Below are positions 30,374-43,925 of a DNA stretch of 64,000 nucleotides, one piece after another; positions within the stretch are counted from its first letter, which is position 1, and every line of letters starts with the position of its first letter. The notes under the pieces are model-generated. The model saw nothing but the letters and a program-made list of their open reading frames with translations, was not told where the DNA came from and made no database searches. Position numbers and translations under genes: made by a program. This stretch comes from Ampullaceana balthica. Lineage: Eukaryota; Mollusca; Gastropoda; Lymnaeidae. The DNA lies in assembly GCA_944989445.1 (NCBI GenBank), contig CALYLW010000054.1, positions 1,054,654-1,118,653 of the forward strand, given 5' to 3'.

Positions 30374-33300
30374 ATGGGTGGATCGGAAAGTAAATCTACT
30401 GATTTAAAGCATGAGCTGCTTTTTAGTGAAGAGGAAAGGGCTAAAGTTAATTTTATGTTCTGCAGTTTATCGCACGGAAAGAAATATTTTAATAAAGAAA
30501 ATCTCCAGGTTTGTCTACTTAACTGACAACTTAACTTAATTACTGTTCACTGTTTACACATTACTATTACACTGTTTACTAATTAAAAATTACTTAGTAC
30601 TTAGACTACTTTCTTAGACTTAGAAGACAGTAAGAGTAAACTAAATCAACTAATCTAAATCAAGTAATAAATAAAGGTAATCCTGCAGTTTCTACACGTA
30701 TATTATTTCACAGTGAAGTTAAATTTTCTCATGAGAACTTACGTTTTTAATTTAGTTAGGCCTATCAAATGCATTATTATATGTTGTATTTCAGCTATTA
30801 CAGCGCTAATTTGTCAGTCTTTTTAATTACTAAGGCATGTTTCGGCTCTCAACAGTAAATAGTCTGATCGTGATGCAACCATTTTGTTTATCTAACACTC
30901 TACTTGCCGGATTGTCCCAATAAGATGCCAAATGGAAATTTCTCACTTACACACAAACAAAATAAGAATCAAACATGTAGTATCAAAATAAAAAATGAAA
31001 TTGTCTTTAAACTGTTTATTTATCTTCTGAGAACATTAAAATAGATGAAAAATACCTTTTAAAAAACATTTTCAGTCAGTAAATTTATTTTGGCATGGGT
31101 CGAGCCAGGTAAAAAAAATCTGGCTAGATAAACAAAACGGACGTATCGTGACCACATTATGTATTATATAGAGCCGAAAAAATGCCTTAGAAATTAAAAA
31201 GACTTACAAATTAGCGCTGTAATAGCTAAAATACAACATATAATACTGCATTTAATAAATTAAAAACGTAAGTTCTCACGAGAAAATTAAATTTCGCTGT
31301 AAAATAATATACGTGTAGAAACTGCAGGATTACCAAATAAAGTTAGTCTAAAGTTTTTGAAACTTTAACTTAAGTAATAATTAAGTCTAAAGTCTAAAGT
31401 GGTAATCCTGCAGTTTCTACTCGTATATAATATAAAGTATATTTATTAAATTATTTCACAGCGAAATTTAATTTTCTTGTGAGACCTTAATTTTTTAAAT
31501 ATTTTTAATTTATTAAATTATTTAAATGCATTATTATGTTGTATTTTAGCTATTACAGAAATTACAGTGCTAATTTGTAAGTCTTATAAATTTCTAGGGC
31601 AAGGCATTTGTTTGGCTCTCTATACTAATAATACTATGATTCATACATAATCATAATCCTGTCACGATACATCCATTTTGTTTATCTAGGGCCCTGCTTT
31701 CCAGATGTATTTTACCCATGCTAAAATAAATTTCCTAACTTAAGATTTTTAAAAAAAGTTTTTTAATTATTCATCTATTTTGATGTTCTTAGATGATAAT
31801 ATGTAAATAAATATTTTAAAGACAATTTAATTTATTATTTTGTTACTAGATGTTTGTTTCTTTTTTGTTTTTTTCTTTTAAAGTGAAATTTTTTTATTTG
31901 GCATCTTACTGTGACAACCCGGTAAGTAGGGAGCTAGATAAACAAAATGGATGTATCCTACTCCGATTATGTAAATGTACAATATAAAAATATAATCTTC
32001 CGATTATGTAGCTTCAAGGGCCGAAAAAAAAGCCTTTGAAATTAATAAAATTTACAAATTAGCGCTGTAATAGCCAAAATACAACATATAATAATGCATT
32101 TAATAAATTAAAAACGTTAGTTCTCACGAGAAAATTAAATTTCGCTGTGAAATAATATACGTGTAGAAACTGCAGCATTACCTCTAAAATTTAACTTAGT
32201 CTTCACCAACTGATTCTGGCGTGGAATATGTTGCTTGAGCAAACCAGGAAAACCACTATAATACTATGATTCACTACACTATCTACTAAAAATACAAGAC
32301 TAAACTAAACTAAACCATTTATGATTTGATTTGATGATCATGTGATAATTGTATCTAGCATCTGTAATATCAATATATTATTATATCACATAATATATGC
32401 AATATATAGTAGGCCGCAAAGATAAGATTAAGAATTACACACCACTTACACTTTTTACAATCACCATTGTCGCAGAGATTATGAGATACCTAGAGCTTAC
32501 TTATGGCTCATTCATACTTATTCATTAGGAACCTACCTGCAACAACTCATAATTTATTCCGTATTTCGTATTCATTCTTTTGGGTAAAAAAAATCTTGGA
32601 TCTAATTTACACCACCCAAAGAATTACATATGAAGAGCTCAAGGGAAGAAACAGCTATGTGACATTTTTGAAATTTTTAAGTTATTCCCTGTATCTGATA
32701 GAAGATCAAAAATAGAATGCTCTGAATGAGGTTTTATGCAAAAATAATGTCTGTGACCCTTTTGAAAATTCAAATCTATTTATTTAATTTATAAGAAATC
32801 TGTATAATTTGAACTTTAAAACTTGAATATCTCAAAACTACAAAAATGTGACATAGCCGTTTCTTCCCTTGAGCTCTTCATGTGTATAATAGACCTTAAC
32901 TGGCCCCTTTAAAAATAAAATTTCCACATGAGATATAAATTAAATTGCGTTTAATTGTCAGTGTACACTTTCAGACCGGCATACAATACATGTTCATCAG
33001 CTTATTATTTAAGTTTTGCATCTTTAATCATAGGGCCATCTAAATTATCACTAATCCTGATAGAAATATAAAGGAAAATAATAAATAGGATCTATATGCA
33101 ATCACCCTGTATTGCCAAACATATTATTTTACAGTCTACTATCATTTTTGTATCTCCATTTAATAAAAAATTTAGAGTGCAGTCAATTGTGATTGACGTT
33201 TTCTGGCATTATTTAATGTTGTTTTTTTTTAAAGTACAGTTTGAAACAAAATTTCTTGGATTCACACATGTAATATTGTTGGGACAACATTAATAACTAG

Positions 33301-36300
33301 TGTAATCTTTTCTTTTGTTACTAATAATTTATTTTCTTAAAATTCTGAATGGTAGAGATAAAAGTCGTAGTGGCTCTATTTTAAATTCCCATCTGCAAAT
33401 TTGAACAAATTAAAAATTAAAAAGTAATTTTGTTTCCTAGCACTTCATGAATCCTGTATTAGATCAACATACCAGTGGGCGTTTATTTGATTTGATTGAT
33501 GGGCCTTTACCTAACCAACATCATCGACACACCCATCACAACCATTCACAAGAAGTGCAGCTTCAGCATTTTGCCTCCCACCTGGGGCGATTGCTTAAAG
33601 GAAACACCTCAGACCTGGCTGGCATCTGTGTCTTCTTGGCATCATCATCACCAGATGCTGTGTCTGCTAAAGATTTAGTTAAGGTAAACATGTTTTAAAA
33701 ATTCCTTTGTTTTCAGTGAATGAATTTATTTTATAAATGAAGTAACACAGTGAAACTTAAAAATAACACACCTTGAATCAACAATGTCTATAGCATGTGC
33801 GCCATTTCTGTTTGGTAGGTTAAACAATTTTAACACTAGGTAATCCTGGCAGAAACTGCTCCACTGCAAATAATACCAAGTTTAATTTTATAAAAAATAT
33901 TTCACACTTTTAAAAAACTATATTTCATTTCTATTGTTTAAAATATTCATTAAAAAAAATTAATAACCTTATTTTTAAATTGACTTATTAATAATTGATT
34001 TAAGATGTAATTAAATACAACCAGGTGTGACAACCTAAATAAATGTCTTTGACTGCATTTTGAAAGGTCTAGGTGTTTCGGAAAAGAGTTCAGAAACTTT
34101 ATAAAATAATTTTGTAGTTGCTTATTCCACTGAGTTATATTTTTGTTAATTGTTTAAAGGATGATTTGTTTTTCCATTCTTCTCCCAGTTTGTAACAAAC
34201 ATTCTCCATAGCTATGAGAAACTGTTAACAGCACACTGCACGGCTTACCAAAGTTGGATATTTGCCGGCGCTGGGGACTCTCATGATCGCTTGGCTATTT
34301 CTTTGTTGAGTGATCTTTTTAATGCGGGTGAGACTAACCCATTTGGCTTTTAACTCTTTTCACACAAAAAAATTAATATTCCTAATCGAAAATTTTACAA
34401 GACACAATAAAACAATTGCTGTTCATTCATACCGTACTAAAACACAAAATTCTATTTAAATTTCATCCAACCTGTTTTTTTTATGTTGCTTTTAAAGAGA
34501 GCTTTTCTTTTGATTTTTTTTAATGATTCTGAAAACATCAAATAATTCAAATTCAGATAAATCACTGTGCTGTAATTGTTAACTTGTTATCTAGAAGAAT
34601 TCATTATTTACTGCGTGTTAGGTAATGCTAAAGTAACCAACTCTGGTCTGCCTGCGCTTGATGAAAAACAATTTTTAAAAGTGGAAGATGTGGAAGAGTG
34701 GCTGTCCGGGTGCTCACTGTTTACACAGGTCCTCAAGCAAGTCTTTCACGGAGCATTCCAATTTTATGTACGTCGTAGCTTTTTTACGTATTTAAAAAAA
34801 ATTATTTGTGTATTTGTTTAAGGTGTAAAAATTTAAATATTTAAACTCGCTAAATATTAATGAAAATTTCATTTGATTTACTTATGTTGGGAGCTGAGGA
34901 ATTAATAATTTAATTTCAAATGCTGACCTAATAAAGAAAAAATGATCAAAAGGCTACAAAATAGAAGGTCTAGTATAAAACAAGCCCTCAACATTTCTTA
35001 CCATACATTATACTGATAAAATTTTCAGTCAGAACTTTATTATACTGATACTTTCATCAGATTGTACTAATTTTGTTTATAGATTTCCTTCAACTTAGTT
35101 ACTGAATGTATTCCTATTTAGCTAGTCACTACTCTTTATTTCAGCTGCTTGATACAAGTAAGACTGAAAGATTTTAATTATGAATGTATCTTAAAAACCT
35201 GAATGGAATAGAATTTCTCATCCCTGCCAACGGCAATCATTATTGAAAATATGAACAGAAAAGACTCTCTTTTGTTTTTCATTTTAGCAACAAGAACCCC
35301 AACAGATAACGTTCCTACCTCGTGTGCCACAAGTGAGGGACACCAACTGGTCCAGGTTCAAGACCATCCTTGACTTCCCGACCGTCCTTTTCCTTAACTC
35401 CGCACTTCCTGCTGACCTGCAAACGCAGTGGAAACTTGTCTTCAGTAATAATCTCCATGGATGCAGCTTCTCTCAACTTCTTCAGCACCTGCGAAATAAG
35501 GGCCCCTCATATCTCATCATCAGAGACAAGGATGGGGATGTTTTTGGTGGCTTTGCAGCCATATCTTGGGAAATCAATCCAAAATTTACAGGTAGCCCTT
35601 TGAAGGGAATAGTTAGAGTTTAGGAACTCACCTACTTGTTTGTCTGCCAGGAATCTTATGAATTTAACACCAGTCCTTATATTTTAAAATACAGTGGAAC
35701 CTCTCATAACGAGTACCTCTCATAATGAGTAATTTGCATAACGAGCAATTCGCATACCGAGCAATTTGCATAACAAGCAAAAAAAAGTGAAAAAGTTGCT
35801 CCCGTAACTAGCAATATTTCGCATGACGAGTTACGCAGAAAGGGAAAGTCCCTTTTTCCCAAAATTCATTTGTGAGCCAGGACTTCCACGCCGAGGCATT
35901 AGTCTGTGTTTAGCACTCAATCTATTAGCATATTGCTTTCATGTGTGATCACCCGTTTTTACAAATTTTGTATTCAAACAGTATTCGTAAATTTTTTATG
36001 TGCAAAGTGTGCTAAATGTCTTCCAAAAAAAACCCACAAAAAAGAGAATCATAAGAGAGGAAATATAACTCTTGAAATGAAATGTAAAATCTTTCAAAAG
36101 CGAGAACAAGGTGTGAGCGTGGTTAATCTAGAGGTCAACATCAACGATCTGCACTATTCTAAAAAACAAAAACAAAATTAAGGAGATGGATGCTATAAAT
36201 TTATTCAATGATAATGCTGTGACACATTTTTGTCAAATTTTGAAGCGTCGGCAAAAACAAATGTCTGCAGACAGTTTTCTAGTTAAAAGGGATTAATTAT

Positions 36301-38273
36301 TTGTCATAAATTCATATTTTTATTTACGATTGTTTGTTTCAAATCTAAATTGTATTCCAAGTTGTTATACACTCCTTATCAATTCATAAGTAAAATATTT
36401 GAATAAATGTTAATAAAAGAATTTTTAAAATGAGTATTTTTTCAGCATGGAATGCATTATCGTATTTTACATTGATTTGTATGGGAAAAATTGTTTCGTT
36501 TAACAGGTGTTTCACTTAACGAGTAAGATTCTGGAATGAATTACGCTTGTTATGAGAGGTTCCACTGTATATTAAGTCTCCTTGACAAAAATCAGAACTT
36601 AAATGAATTTTCTTGAATGCACAATAGTTCATTTGAACTTGAATGTCTTAAATACATTCATTGTATTCTATAATCTAAATACAAGTAATTCTCTGGAAGT
36701 ATTTTGCATTATTTTTTGCAAGAAGTGACTTTCTGGTAAGAAAATGTAAAAGATATTTACAGGCATGATTACAGATAATTTTAAAAACCTCAATAAAAAT
36801 TGCATCACTAAATCTATTACAGGGAACACGTCCTGCTTCTTGTTTAAAGTCAATCCCAACTTTAACGTCTACACTGCAACAGGATACAATGGAAACTTCA
36901 TGTACTTGAATCACCAGGTGCAAACTCTTCCTAACGGTTTGGTAAGTTGTTCTACATTTAAAAGCCTAAATTAATTATTAAAAATCACCACACACAAAAA
37001 AACCTTAACTTCTGCTGCAAGAAGAGCAATCTGAATGTATACTTTTTAAAAATGTGCACTGCATTTTAACGAGGCGCTTCAAACAGACTTTAATGTATCT
37101 ATTTTTAAATAAATTTTTGAAAACTAATGCATGCATTGAAATCTTTAAAAGTAAAAAAATCAAATTTTGTAGCTTGTATAACTTCTTGTTGGTATGAGAT
37201 TTTCCCAGAAAAACTTCGATGCCCAGCCGTGGGTTAAGCTGACTTGTATATTTCAAATTTATTTTATTTTATGACCATTCAACAGGGCATGGGGGGGCCA
37301 GTTTGAATATTTTGGGTTCTGGATCGACCAGTCCTTTGACCGAGGGCACAGCAAGGCAGGCTCCAGGGGGAATACAACGTATGGCAGTCCCCAGCTGTCA
37401 GGGCAAGTGGAATTTGAGGTGGATTGTATCGAAGCTTGGGCAGTAGGGAGGGTTGAACGCAAAGAGGGCGAGGATGAAGATGACGACGACGACACCGCTG
37501 AGGGGGCCAAGGTATGTTCATCAATTTGTTCCAGCTCCTGGACGACGCAGCTCTTTGTTGACACATAGAATTCTGGAGTTTAGACAAATTCTCTGTTACA
37601 TTTTACTTAAAATTGCACTGTCTTCATGTTAAGGATCAGGCCATTGTGGCTCAATGACATTTAAAGAAAAAAATTTAAACGTTTTCTAATACCCCTTTGA
37701 AGCAATTTACTTTCATCAAAAATTAGAAAGTAATATTTTCTAAACAGTTTGTGAACAGTCATAAAAAATATTTGTTAAAGACATTAACAGTCTGAGCAGT
37801 CATGTAATTAATTAGGGCAGAAAATTGTACTACTCCATGCATCACAATTTTAAAAAAATAGTTACATAAATTGCTATTAAAGAAATTTTGTAATAATTTA
37901 TTGAAGGCATTAAGATTAAAATTGAAATTCTTGCCGATTGGAGTATTAATTATTTATAGAATTTGCAACTTATGTTAACAGTAGTTTTGGGTATACAGCA
38001 CACTTTTAACATAGTAAACCTACCTCTTTTAGAAGAACAAGTCATTGTTTTTTGTTTTTTTTTAAAAATAGTTTTCTTTTCATGTGACATTTGTGTGCTT
38101 ATATTTATCTAATACAGGGAGGACAGAAGGCCAAAAGTATACTTGACAAGCTGGCCTCGGAAGACAAGGCAATACTAGACCTGGTCGACAGAGGGACCAA
38201 GCACGATGCCATTCGTGAACAACCTTTTGTACAGGAGACCAAAGCTCACAACACCATCATATCTCCCTTCTAG
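30374..38273 (+). CDS. MEAK7: MEAK7/TLDC1-like TLDc-domain protein
   Basis: Eight exons: 30374-30508, 33441-33683, 34189-34327, 34622-34767, 35288-35591, 36823-36941, 37286-37511, 38118-38273, all with GT-AG borders and matching phases. About 488 residues, close to the human protein (456). The start MGGSES fits N-myristoylation, as in the family. Residues ~220-430 form the TLDc domain: LDFPTVLFLNSALP, SFSQLLQHL, DGDVFGGFA, TGYNGNFMYLNHQ, then FGFWIDQSFDRGHS and CIEAWAV. In vertebrates MEAK7 (eak-7 homologue) acts at lysosomes in mTOR signalling; the same role here is inference. An acidic insert (EDEDDDDD) and a His-rich loop (NQHHRHTHHNH) look lineage-specific. Exon 7 carries one surplus base at 37291-37297 (seven G; six restores frame), otherwise it stops after GMGGPV. 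NUDT19 converges from downstream. Confidence 0.93.
30676..31334. mobile_element. Long-TIR MITE in MEAK7 intron 1, copy 1
   Basis: Arms of about 280 bp are inverted copies (GGTAATCCTGCAGTTTCTAC at 30676 and its inverse ending at 31334), flanked by AAATAAA at 30669-30675 and 31335-31341. The arm also contains TAGCTATTACAGCGCTAATT-like and TTTTGTTTATCTA blocks. No coding capacity. A sister copy begins only 67 bp further on. Confidence 0.88.
31401..32182. mobile_element. Long-TIR MITE in MEAK7 intron 1, copy 2
   Basis: Same family as 30676-31334: GGTAATCCTGCAGTTTCTAC at the left, GTAGAAACTGCAGCATTACC at the right. Flanks are TCTAAAGT and TCTAAAAT (7 of 8 identical), consistent with a separate insertion. 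It is about 120 bp longer, mainly in the middle. Confidence 0.85.
32625..32890. repeat. Small foldback repeat in MEAK7 intron 1
   Basis: TGAAGAGCTCAAGGGAAGAA at about 32630 and its inverse TTCTTCCCTTGAGCTCTTCA at about 32862, with about 45 bp of inverted similarity extending to CTATGTGACATTTTTG. It is probably a MITE. The open frame 32503-32715 runs through one arm and is not coding. Confidence 0.75.
35692..36567 (+). mobile_element. pogo/Tigger-like relic in MEAK7 intron 5
   Basis: TIRs CAGTGGAACCTCTCATAACG and its near-exact inverse, flanked by TA on both sides (35690-35691 and 36568-36569), typical of Tc1/mariner-pogo insertions. The internal frame 36010-36178 has RGNITLEMKCKIFQKREQGV, an HTH-like N-terminus of the pogo/CENP-B type, then a remnant of the far C-terminus (LKRRQKQMSADSFLVKRD, near 36241-36292). 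The DDE core is deleted. Confidence 0.85.
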
Positions 38274-41200
38274 CGGTCACCTGGGGGACTAGCAGTTATT
38301 ATTAGACAGTTTCTTACAAAACAATCATTCACGTCAGCCTGACTGCAGCCAAAAATAAGAGATGCCAGGTGCTATAACAACAGTCATCCAGATTCTCTGG
38401 ATATTTGTGTCATGGTTGTTGTTTCAAGGCTTCTGGGTAGCAGAAGTCTACACACGTTTTCCCTAATATGGCAATTTTATAACACTGCCTTTTTCCTAAG
38501 TCATTGTACATTTATTTACATGCAATCATAAATACACTAATTAGAATTCCCAAGTGCATGATCTGATAACGATTTTTTAAAATTTCGACTGTTGCTAATT
38601 CAAAGAGTGCCAGGAGTTCTGAATATTTATTTTAATCATATTTTATTATTTACAATAATGCCAAAATAAACAGTGTTAATGATGTATTCAGTATATTTTG
38701 AGTTAAGTTTTGGATCACCAAGAGAAATTTAAAAATAATATAATTATTTGACAAGCTTAAATTTCAATAACAATCTACTGTCGAAAGTTTACTTCTTTGT
38801 ATGCATTAACATTTCATGGTGGAAAAAAGGGGTTGTATATGTATTTTTTTCTCGCCTCCAGCCTAAAGATTCTGTTATTTAAAAGATTAAAGAAAAAGGA
38901 AGTTAATGAAAGTCAACATGAAGCAGTGTGCAAAATTGGATCTTCATTTTGTTACTGCTATTCTGGGTAGAGAGACTCTACATTTAATGAAATTGGTATT
39001 GCAGAATGGTTTTATTTTTTAAATGTTTTTTTTTCTTTTTCTGGTGGACATATGAACCATGTGCCACATGTACCTGTGTTATACATAATACTGTATATTT
39101 ATTAGTCTCCAAAGGTTTTTTTTACTTTTACAATAACTGTTTTTTGTATTTTGAAAAGAATATATTATCTTTAGTAACCTATTGGTTCACCTTGGCATAT
39201 TATTTTACTTAAAAAGGGCACGCTTCTAACTTTTGAGAATTTGAAAAAGAGTACATGTTACATTTAATATTGTGAATATTTTCAAAACTGCATTAAAAGA
39301 ATTTAAGTCATAGATGTGCTGAACTTGTGTTAAACATTGTTAAACCTTGTTAATTTCTTAAAGTTGTATTTCTTAAAAAGTAATTGCTAAATTGAAATAA
39401 AGGTAGGTAACTTATTTCAGATGAACTCAACCCAACAAGTTTTCATTCATCTCATTGAAATTCATTTGCAACATCATGTGCTGAATTGAGATTTAATCAA
39501 GTAAAATGATTCTATCATCTTCAATTAGCTAATCAGATTTCTTTAAAACATGAACATTTTCTGAAATTTGTTTTAGTACAATAGGTCAGTAATGATATTA
39601 TTTTTTTATTGTTATTACTATCCTTTTATCACTTTTGGGGCTCTTTGAAATCACAAAGTCATTACACAATTCTAATGAGAACAAAGTATGCAGATGAATA
39701 TAATTTCCAGTGAGTGCCAAGTGAATTGTTTATATGGCTTGAGTACCGGTATTGGTGATTAGATAATAATGTAAATTTGATTTCCTAGTGATTGTTAAAA
39801 TGCCCTACTAATGTAAATTGCATTTGTATATATATATTTTTTTCTTCTTTTGTTGCCAGATTTTAAAAAAAAATCTTTTTAAAGTTCAAATACGTTTTAC
39901 ATTTCTTTGGAATGTCACTCAGAAATAAAGCCTTGCATAAATTGCAAGATACCCAACATGATTATGATAAAAATGTTAGCAAAATTTTTAATATATCTTT
40001 GGACTACTTACACTTTTATTAAAATAAAATTTTAACGTTGAAAATGAATAGGTTAAAACAAATTAACTATTCATAAAAGTATAACAAAATGTAAAAAAAA
40101 TGTCAAAGAATTACATTTTGGTGGGGAAAAAAATTGTATGGAACTATCAATGAATTTTTTGGATGGTTTTCAAGTTAATTTTAAATATTTTGCTTGTGAT
40201 GTATTTCACACCGAAATGGTTTCCGATTTGAAGTTTAACCATGCACTGAAACAAGAATGTTAGGAAAATTAACATGTGTACAGAGACTATTAACGACACT
40301 GCAATTTGTTTCTGTTTTGCCACTCCTTTGACCTTAATACGGGTGATCAGAAACTTCTGATGCTACACCATCACTTTTTATCTATATACTTTTGTCAATG
40401 CTATTGACAGGTGTAATGGACACTTAGCTAAGCATTTTCATCAACTATTTCTGAAATATAATAGCATGTTTTTGTTTATGAAGAATGACACAACTGATAC
40501 GACACAATACTTGATTAATTCCAGGAAAATAAAAATACTATCATTTTAATACTTATTTATGAATCACAGCTTGTCATATTTGTAAGGTTCTATGATATTT
40601 AAGATTTTATATGCTAATGAAAGATAATTATTTTTTTTCAAGTGCATCTAGTGATAGCCTACTTCCTTCCTGAATTTATTTTTAGTTTTTAGGGACCACT
40701 TTTTTTCTGGTGTGTCTGAATTGTTGTGCAATTTATACATGGCAAAGGCTCTTAATGTTGAAACCAGTAAAAGTGATGTTTGCTTTTCCCATAATTTCAC
40801 AGTTCCAAGCTATTATTTTATGTTAACATTGTAGGTTTTTATATTTCAAGTGAGTCATTTGGGTCGATGTGAATGTAAAAGAAACAAAACATGTGTTTTT
40901 AATTTGTTAATTTCTTTTAAACATTTTGCTATAATATTTAAACAGTTTTCAGTATTAAAAAAAAACAAATAACTATACAACCTTTTTTTTGTAGTTTATT
41001 CTTTTTGTTTTTATAGCTTACCTCCACACATTCCATGATTTTTCAAGTTAATTATAATAAAGAAAACTGAATTTTCTCATCTAGGATACTATTCTTGTAT
41101 TTAAAAAAATGCAATATTGCTCATTTTGTTTTCTGTCATCTAAAATAATTATGTTTAAAAATAAGAAAAAAGGTATTAATATGCTGTTGTTATAATGAAG

Positions 41201-43826
41201 CTAATATGCCATGTTTGTTTTTTTCTAAGTATTTGTTTCATTTTCCAACTTAAAATTCAGATTACTTTTGTAATATGTAAGACAAAAGGGCTAATATTTA
41301 AATTTTTTTGTTAAAAAACAATTGACTTTAAAAATTCATTAGTTTTATTTACTGGATTTCATATTTAAATACAAATATTTTAAGAATGTATTTTATATAA
41401 AACTTTATTCTTAATGTTACTATTTTTACCAGTAAATAACTTAAATAAATATAGTACTGTGAATACTAAATACATGTACTGTTTAGCAATGAAAATAACC
41501 ATAATACCAATGCTTTTTTTCTTGTGGCTTGGGCTTTGTTGGGGATTATCAATACACTAAACTAAACAAAATTCATTTTTAAAAAAATAAAAATTTCTAT
41601 TCCATTGAAAATTAATGGTTCCTAATATGAAACAAGCTTATATTTTCTCATTAGTAATAAGTACCAAAAAATCATTTTACTGAAAAGATTTGAACCAGTG
41701 GAAGACACTATGAAGCTGGTAGTTCTAAGAAGGCTTTTCGAAGTGGGTTTATTGGCAATAAAACGAAACAATTTGACTACAAAGATAATTAATTTGATAT
41801 AAATGAAAATATAGATAAAGATGGCTTTTTATTAGTGTCTTTTTTTTAATTTGTGAAGACTTATCAAGTTAAAATGAATAATTTTGATGACAAAGTTTGA
41901 TTTAAGTTGATTCCTGTTTGTGTGCAATCTCATGTAGAAAGATATGTTTTTAATATTTTTTTTTAGAAGTTAAAAAGATCACAGCTTTAAATTTGACCTA
42001 CAGTGTATTTAAAAAAAAAGATTATGACAATTGTAATTACTGTATTTAGTATTTTTTCCCATACCTTCAGCTTTAATTTTGAAGTATATATTTTTCAAAA
42101 ATAGATTGTGACAATTTTAATTACTGTATTTAAAATATTTTCCAATACCTTCAGTTCTGTAAATTTGCTATAGATAAATAATGTAACTTTAAATATACCA
42201 TGACCATTGTTGGATAATACAATCCATTTTTATTTATTCTGTTTAACATATTTACTTGATTCCTGGCTTATACATGTGATGTATTCCAAATTTATGTGAC
42301 AAATTGATTGATTTTTTTGGGAGGTCAGTTAGACATGGATATTTATTTTTTTTAAAAACTTTGTTGTAGCTTTAAAATATAGCATCTAGTATTCACCTGG
42401 TTCCTGTGCCAGATGGACAGTTAAACCTCGTGGTTGATTATTTAAATCAAGCTGAGACAGGATTCTGCTGAATCCACCATGGCACACAAGGTCAAGTGAG
42501 TCATGAAAAATGTATCTATAAATCAATATGCAAGCATGCACTAGAGTTAAGCTCATCATTCTTGTAGTTGCTAGTACCCCCTCAACCCACACAGATATGC
42601 ACTACATCAAGGTGTAGAGCCATTGCTTTTTAGTTTAATCACAATTAGTCTAACATTCTTTTTGTTTTAACATTTTTTTTGCGGAAGGGTCAAATATTAT
42701 GCAGGGCATAAACAACTTTTCCGATTTCAATTATTTTTACCTTAGGCTTATCAGGCAAATCTTTGAATGTTGCCTGTTAATGGCTTATCTGACTTATCTT
42801 TGGATTTAACACCCAATTATAAAAGAGTTTTGTTAGTATTATTTAATTTTTTTTAATAAAAAAAGGCAAATATCAGCTGATCTTATGAACTACTTTGTGA
42901 GTGCTTCCGAACTGAAAATAATTCGACTGAATTCGTGCTTCTACACATTGTTCTTTACTCTCATTTTCGATAAGTGGAAATAATTATAATAATTTGTGTG
43001 CAAGTTTTTATGTGGTTGTGAATCTATGTATCTATGAATCATAAGTATTTATATATTACTTTTGGGTATTTGTATACATATTCTGCTAGAATTAAAACTT
43101 TTATTGCATACACTAATACTCAATAGTATTTCAGTTATAAAAGCTTTTCAGTGCTGCACTATCCTGACAGCATTGTTGCAGAGTTTTGATTTGTAACAAA
43201 ATTACAATTTTATCTCACAATTCCATTTATTAACAGACTAAATAATTTGTAAAAAAAATATTTTTTTGTATCACTGTGTTATTGACATGTAAGTAATAAA
43301 TGATTCTGAATAGCTAAATAAACAAAATAATCTTATTTTGATTTTTTAAATCGAATCATACTTTTTATTTTTGCCAATTTTTTTTTCATTTTCATCATTG
43401 GGTTATAAAGAATTTTCTATTTCACAAACCAGCAAACCCCATTTTGGATCATCAAAGAGATATACATAGTCACAACACATTTGCTCATTTTGCTGTTAAA
43501 ATGTTTTGGAAAAATAATAAAATGTCTACTGATCACAATATTTTTTTAAAATTTTTTTATTGGAGACCTGTTAGTGTCAGGTCATATTGATCCACTGTTA
43601 GTGTCAGGTCATATTGATCCACTGTTAGTGTCAGGTCATATTGGTCCACTGAAAAGTTTTAAATTATTTCTGAGTAGCTTAGAAAATGATAATTATTTAT
43701 CATTTAAACATGAAATTTAAAAAAGAACCATAACATTACAAAAGTGTGCCTTTTTATAACTCAAGGTTACATTCCACTTTTATTGAAATATTCCATTTTT
43801 CACAAATTAATGACCAAGTAATAATC
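38274..43826. other. MEAK7 3' UTR and AT-rich intergenic DNA; no gene
   Basis: After the MEAK7 stop the sequence is strongly AT-rich with no coding ORF, RNA gene or transposon end that I recognise. AATAAA-type poly(A) signals occur at about 38665, 39396, 39924 and 43297; which one MEAK7 uses cannot be decided here. The absence of recognisable repeats over more than 5 kb, unlike the rest of the window, suggests a long 3' UTR or fast-evolving spacer. Confidence 0.5.
43570..43652. repeat. 27-bp tandem repeat, three units
   Basis: Three consecutive copies of TTAGTGTCAGGTCATATTGA plus TCCACTG, the last with one change (GGTCC). It lies between the converging 3' ends of MEAK7 and NUDT19. Confidence 0.95.
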
Positions 43827-43827
43827 A

Positions 43828-43925
43828 ATTAAAGATCATTCAGGTAGAGCTAATTTGTTACATTAAAGATCATTCAGATAGAGCTAATTTGTTACATTAA
43901 AGATCATTCATGTAGAGCTACTTTG
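43828..43925. repeat. 34-bp tandem repeat over the NUDT19 stop codon
   Basis: Units AAAGATCATTCAGGTAGAGC plus TAATTTGTTACATT at 43831, 43865 and 43899. The third unit contains the NUDT19 stop and final codons (minus strand KVALHE, stop at 43904-43906). The other two units are therefore duplicated gene-end sequence in the 3' UTR. Confidence 0.92.
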
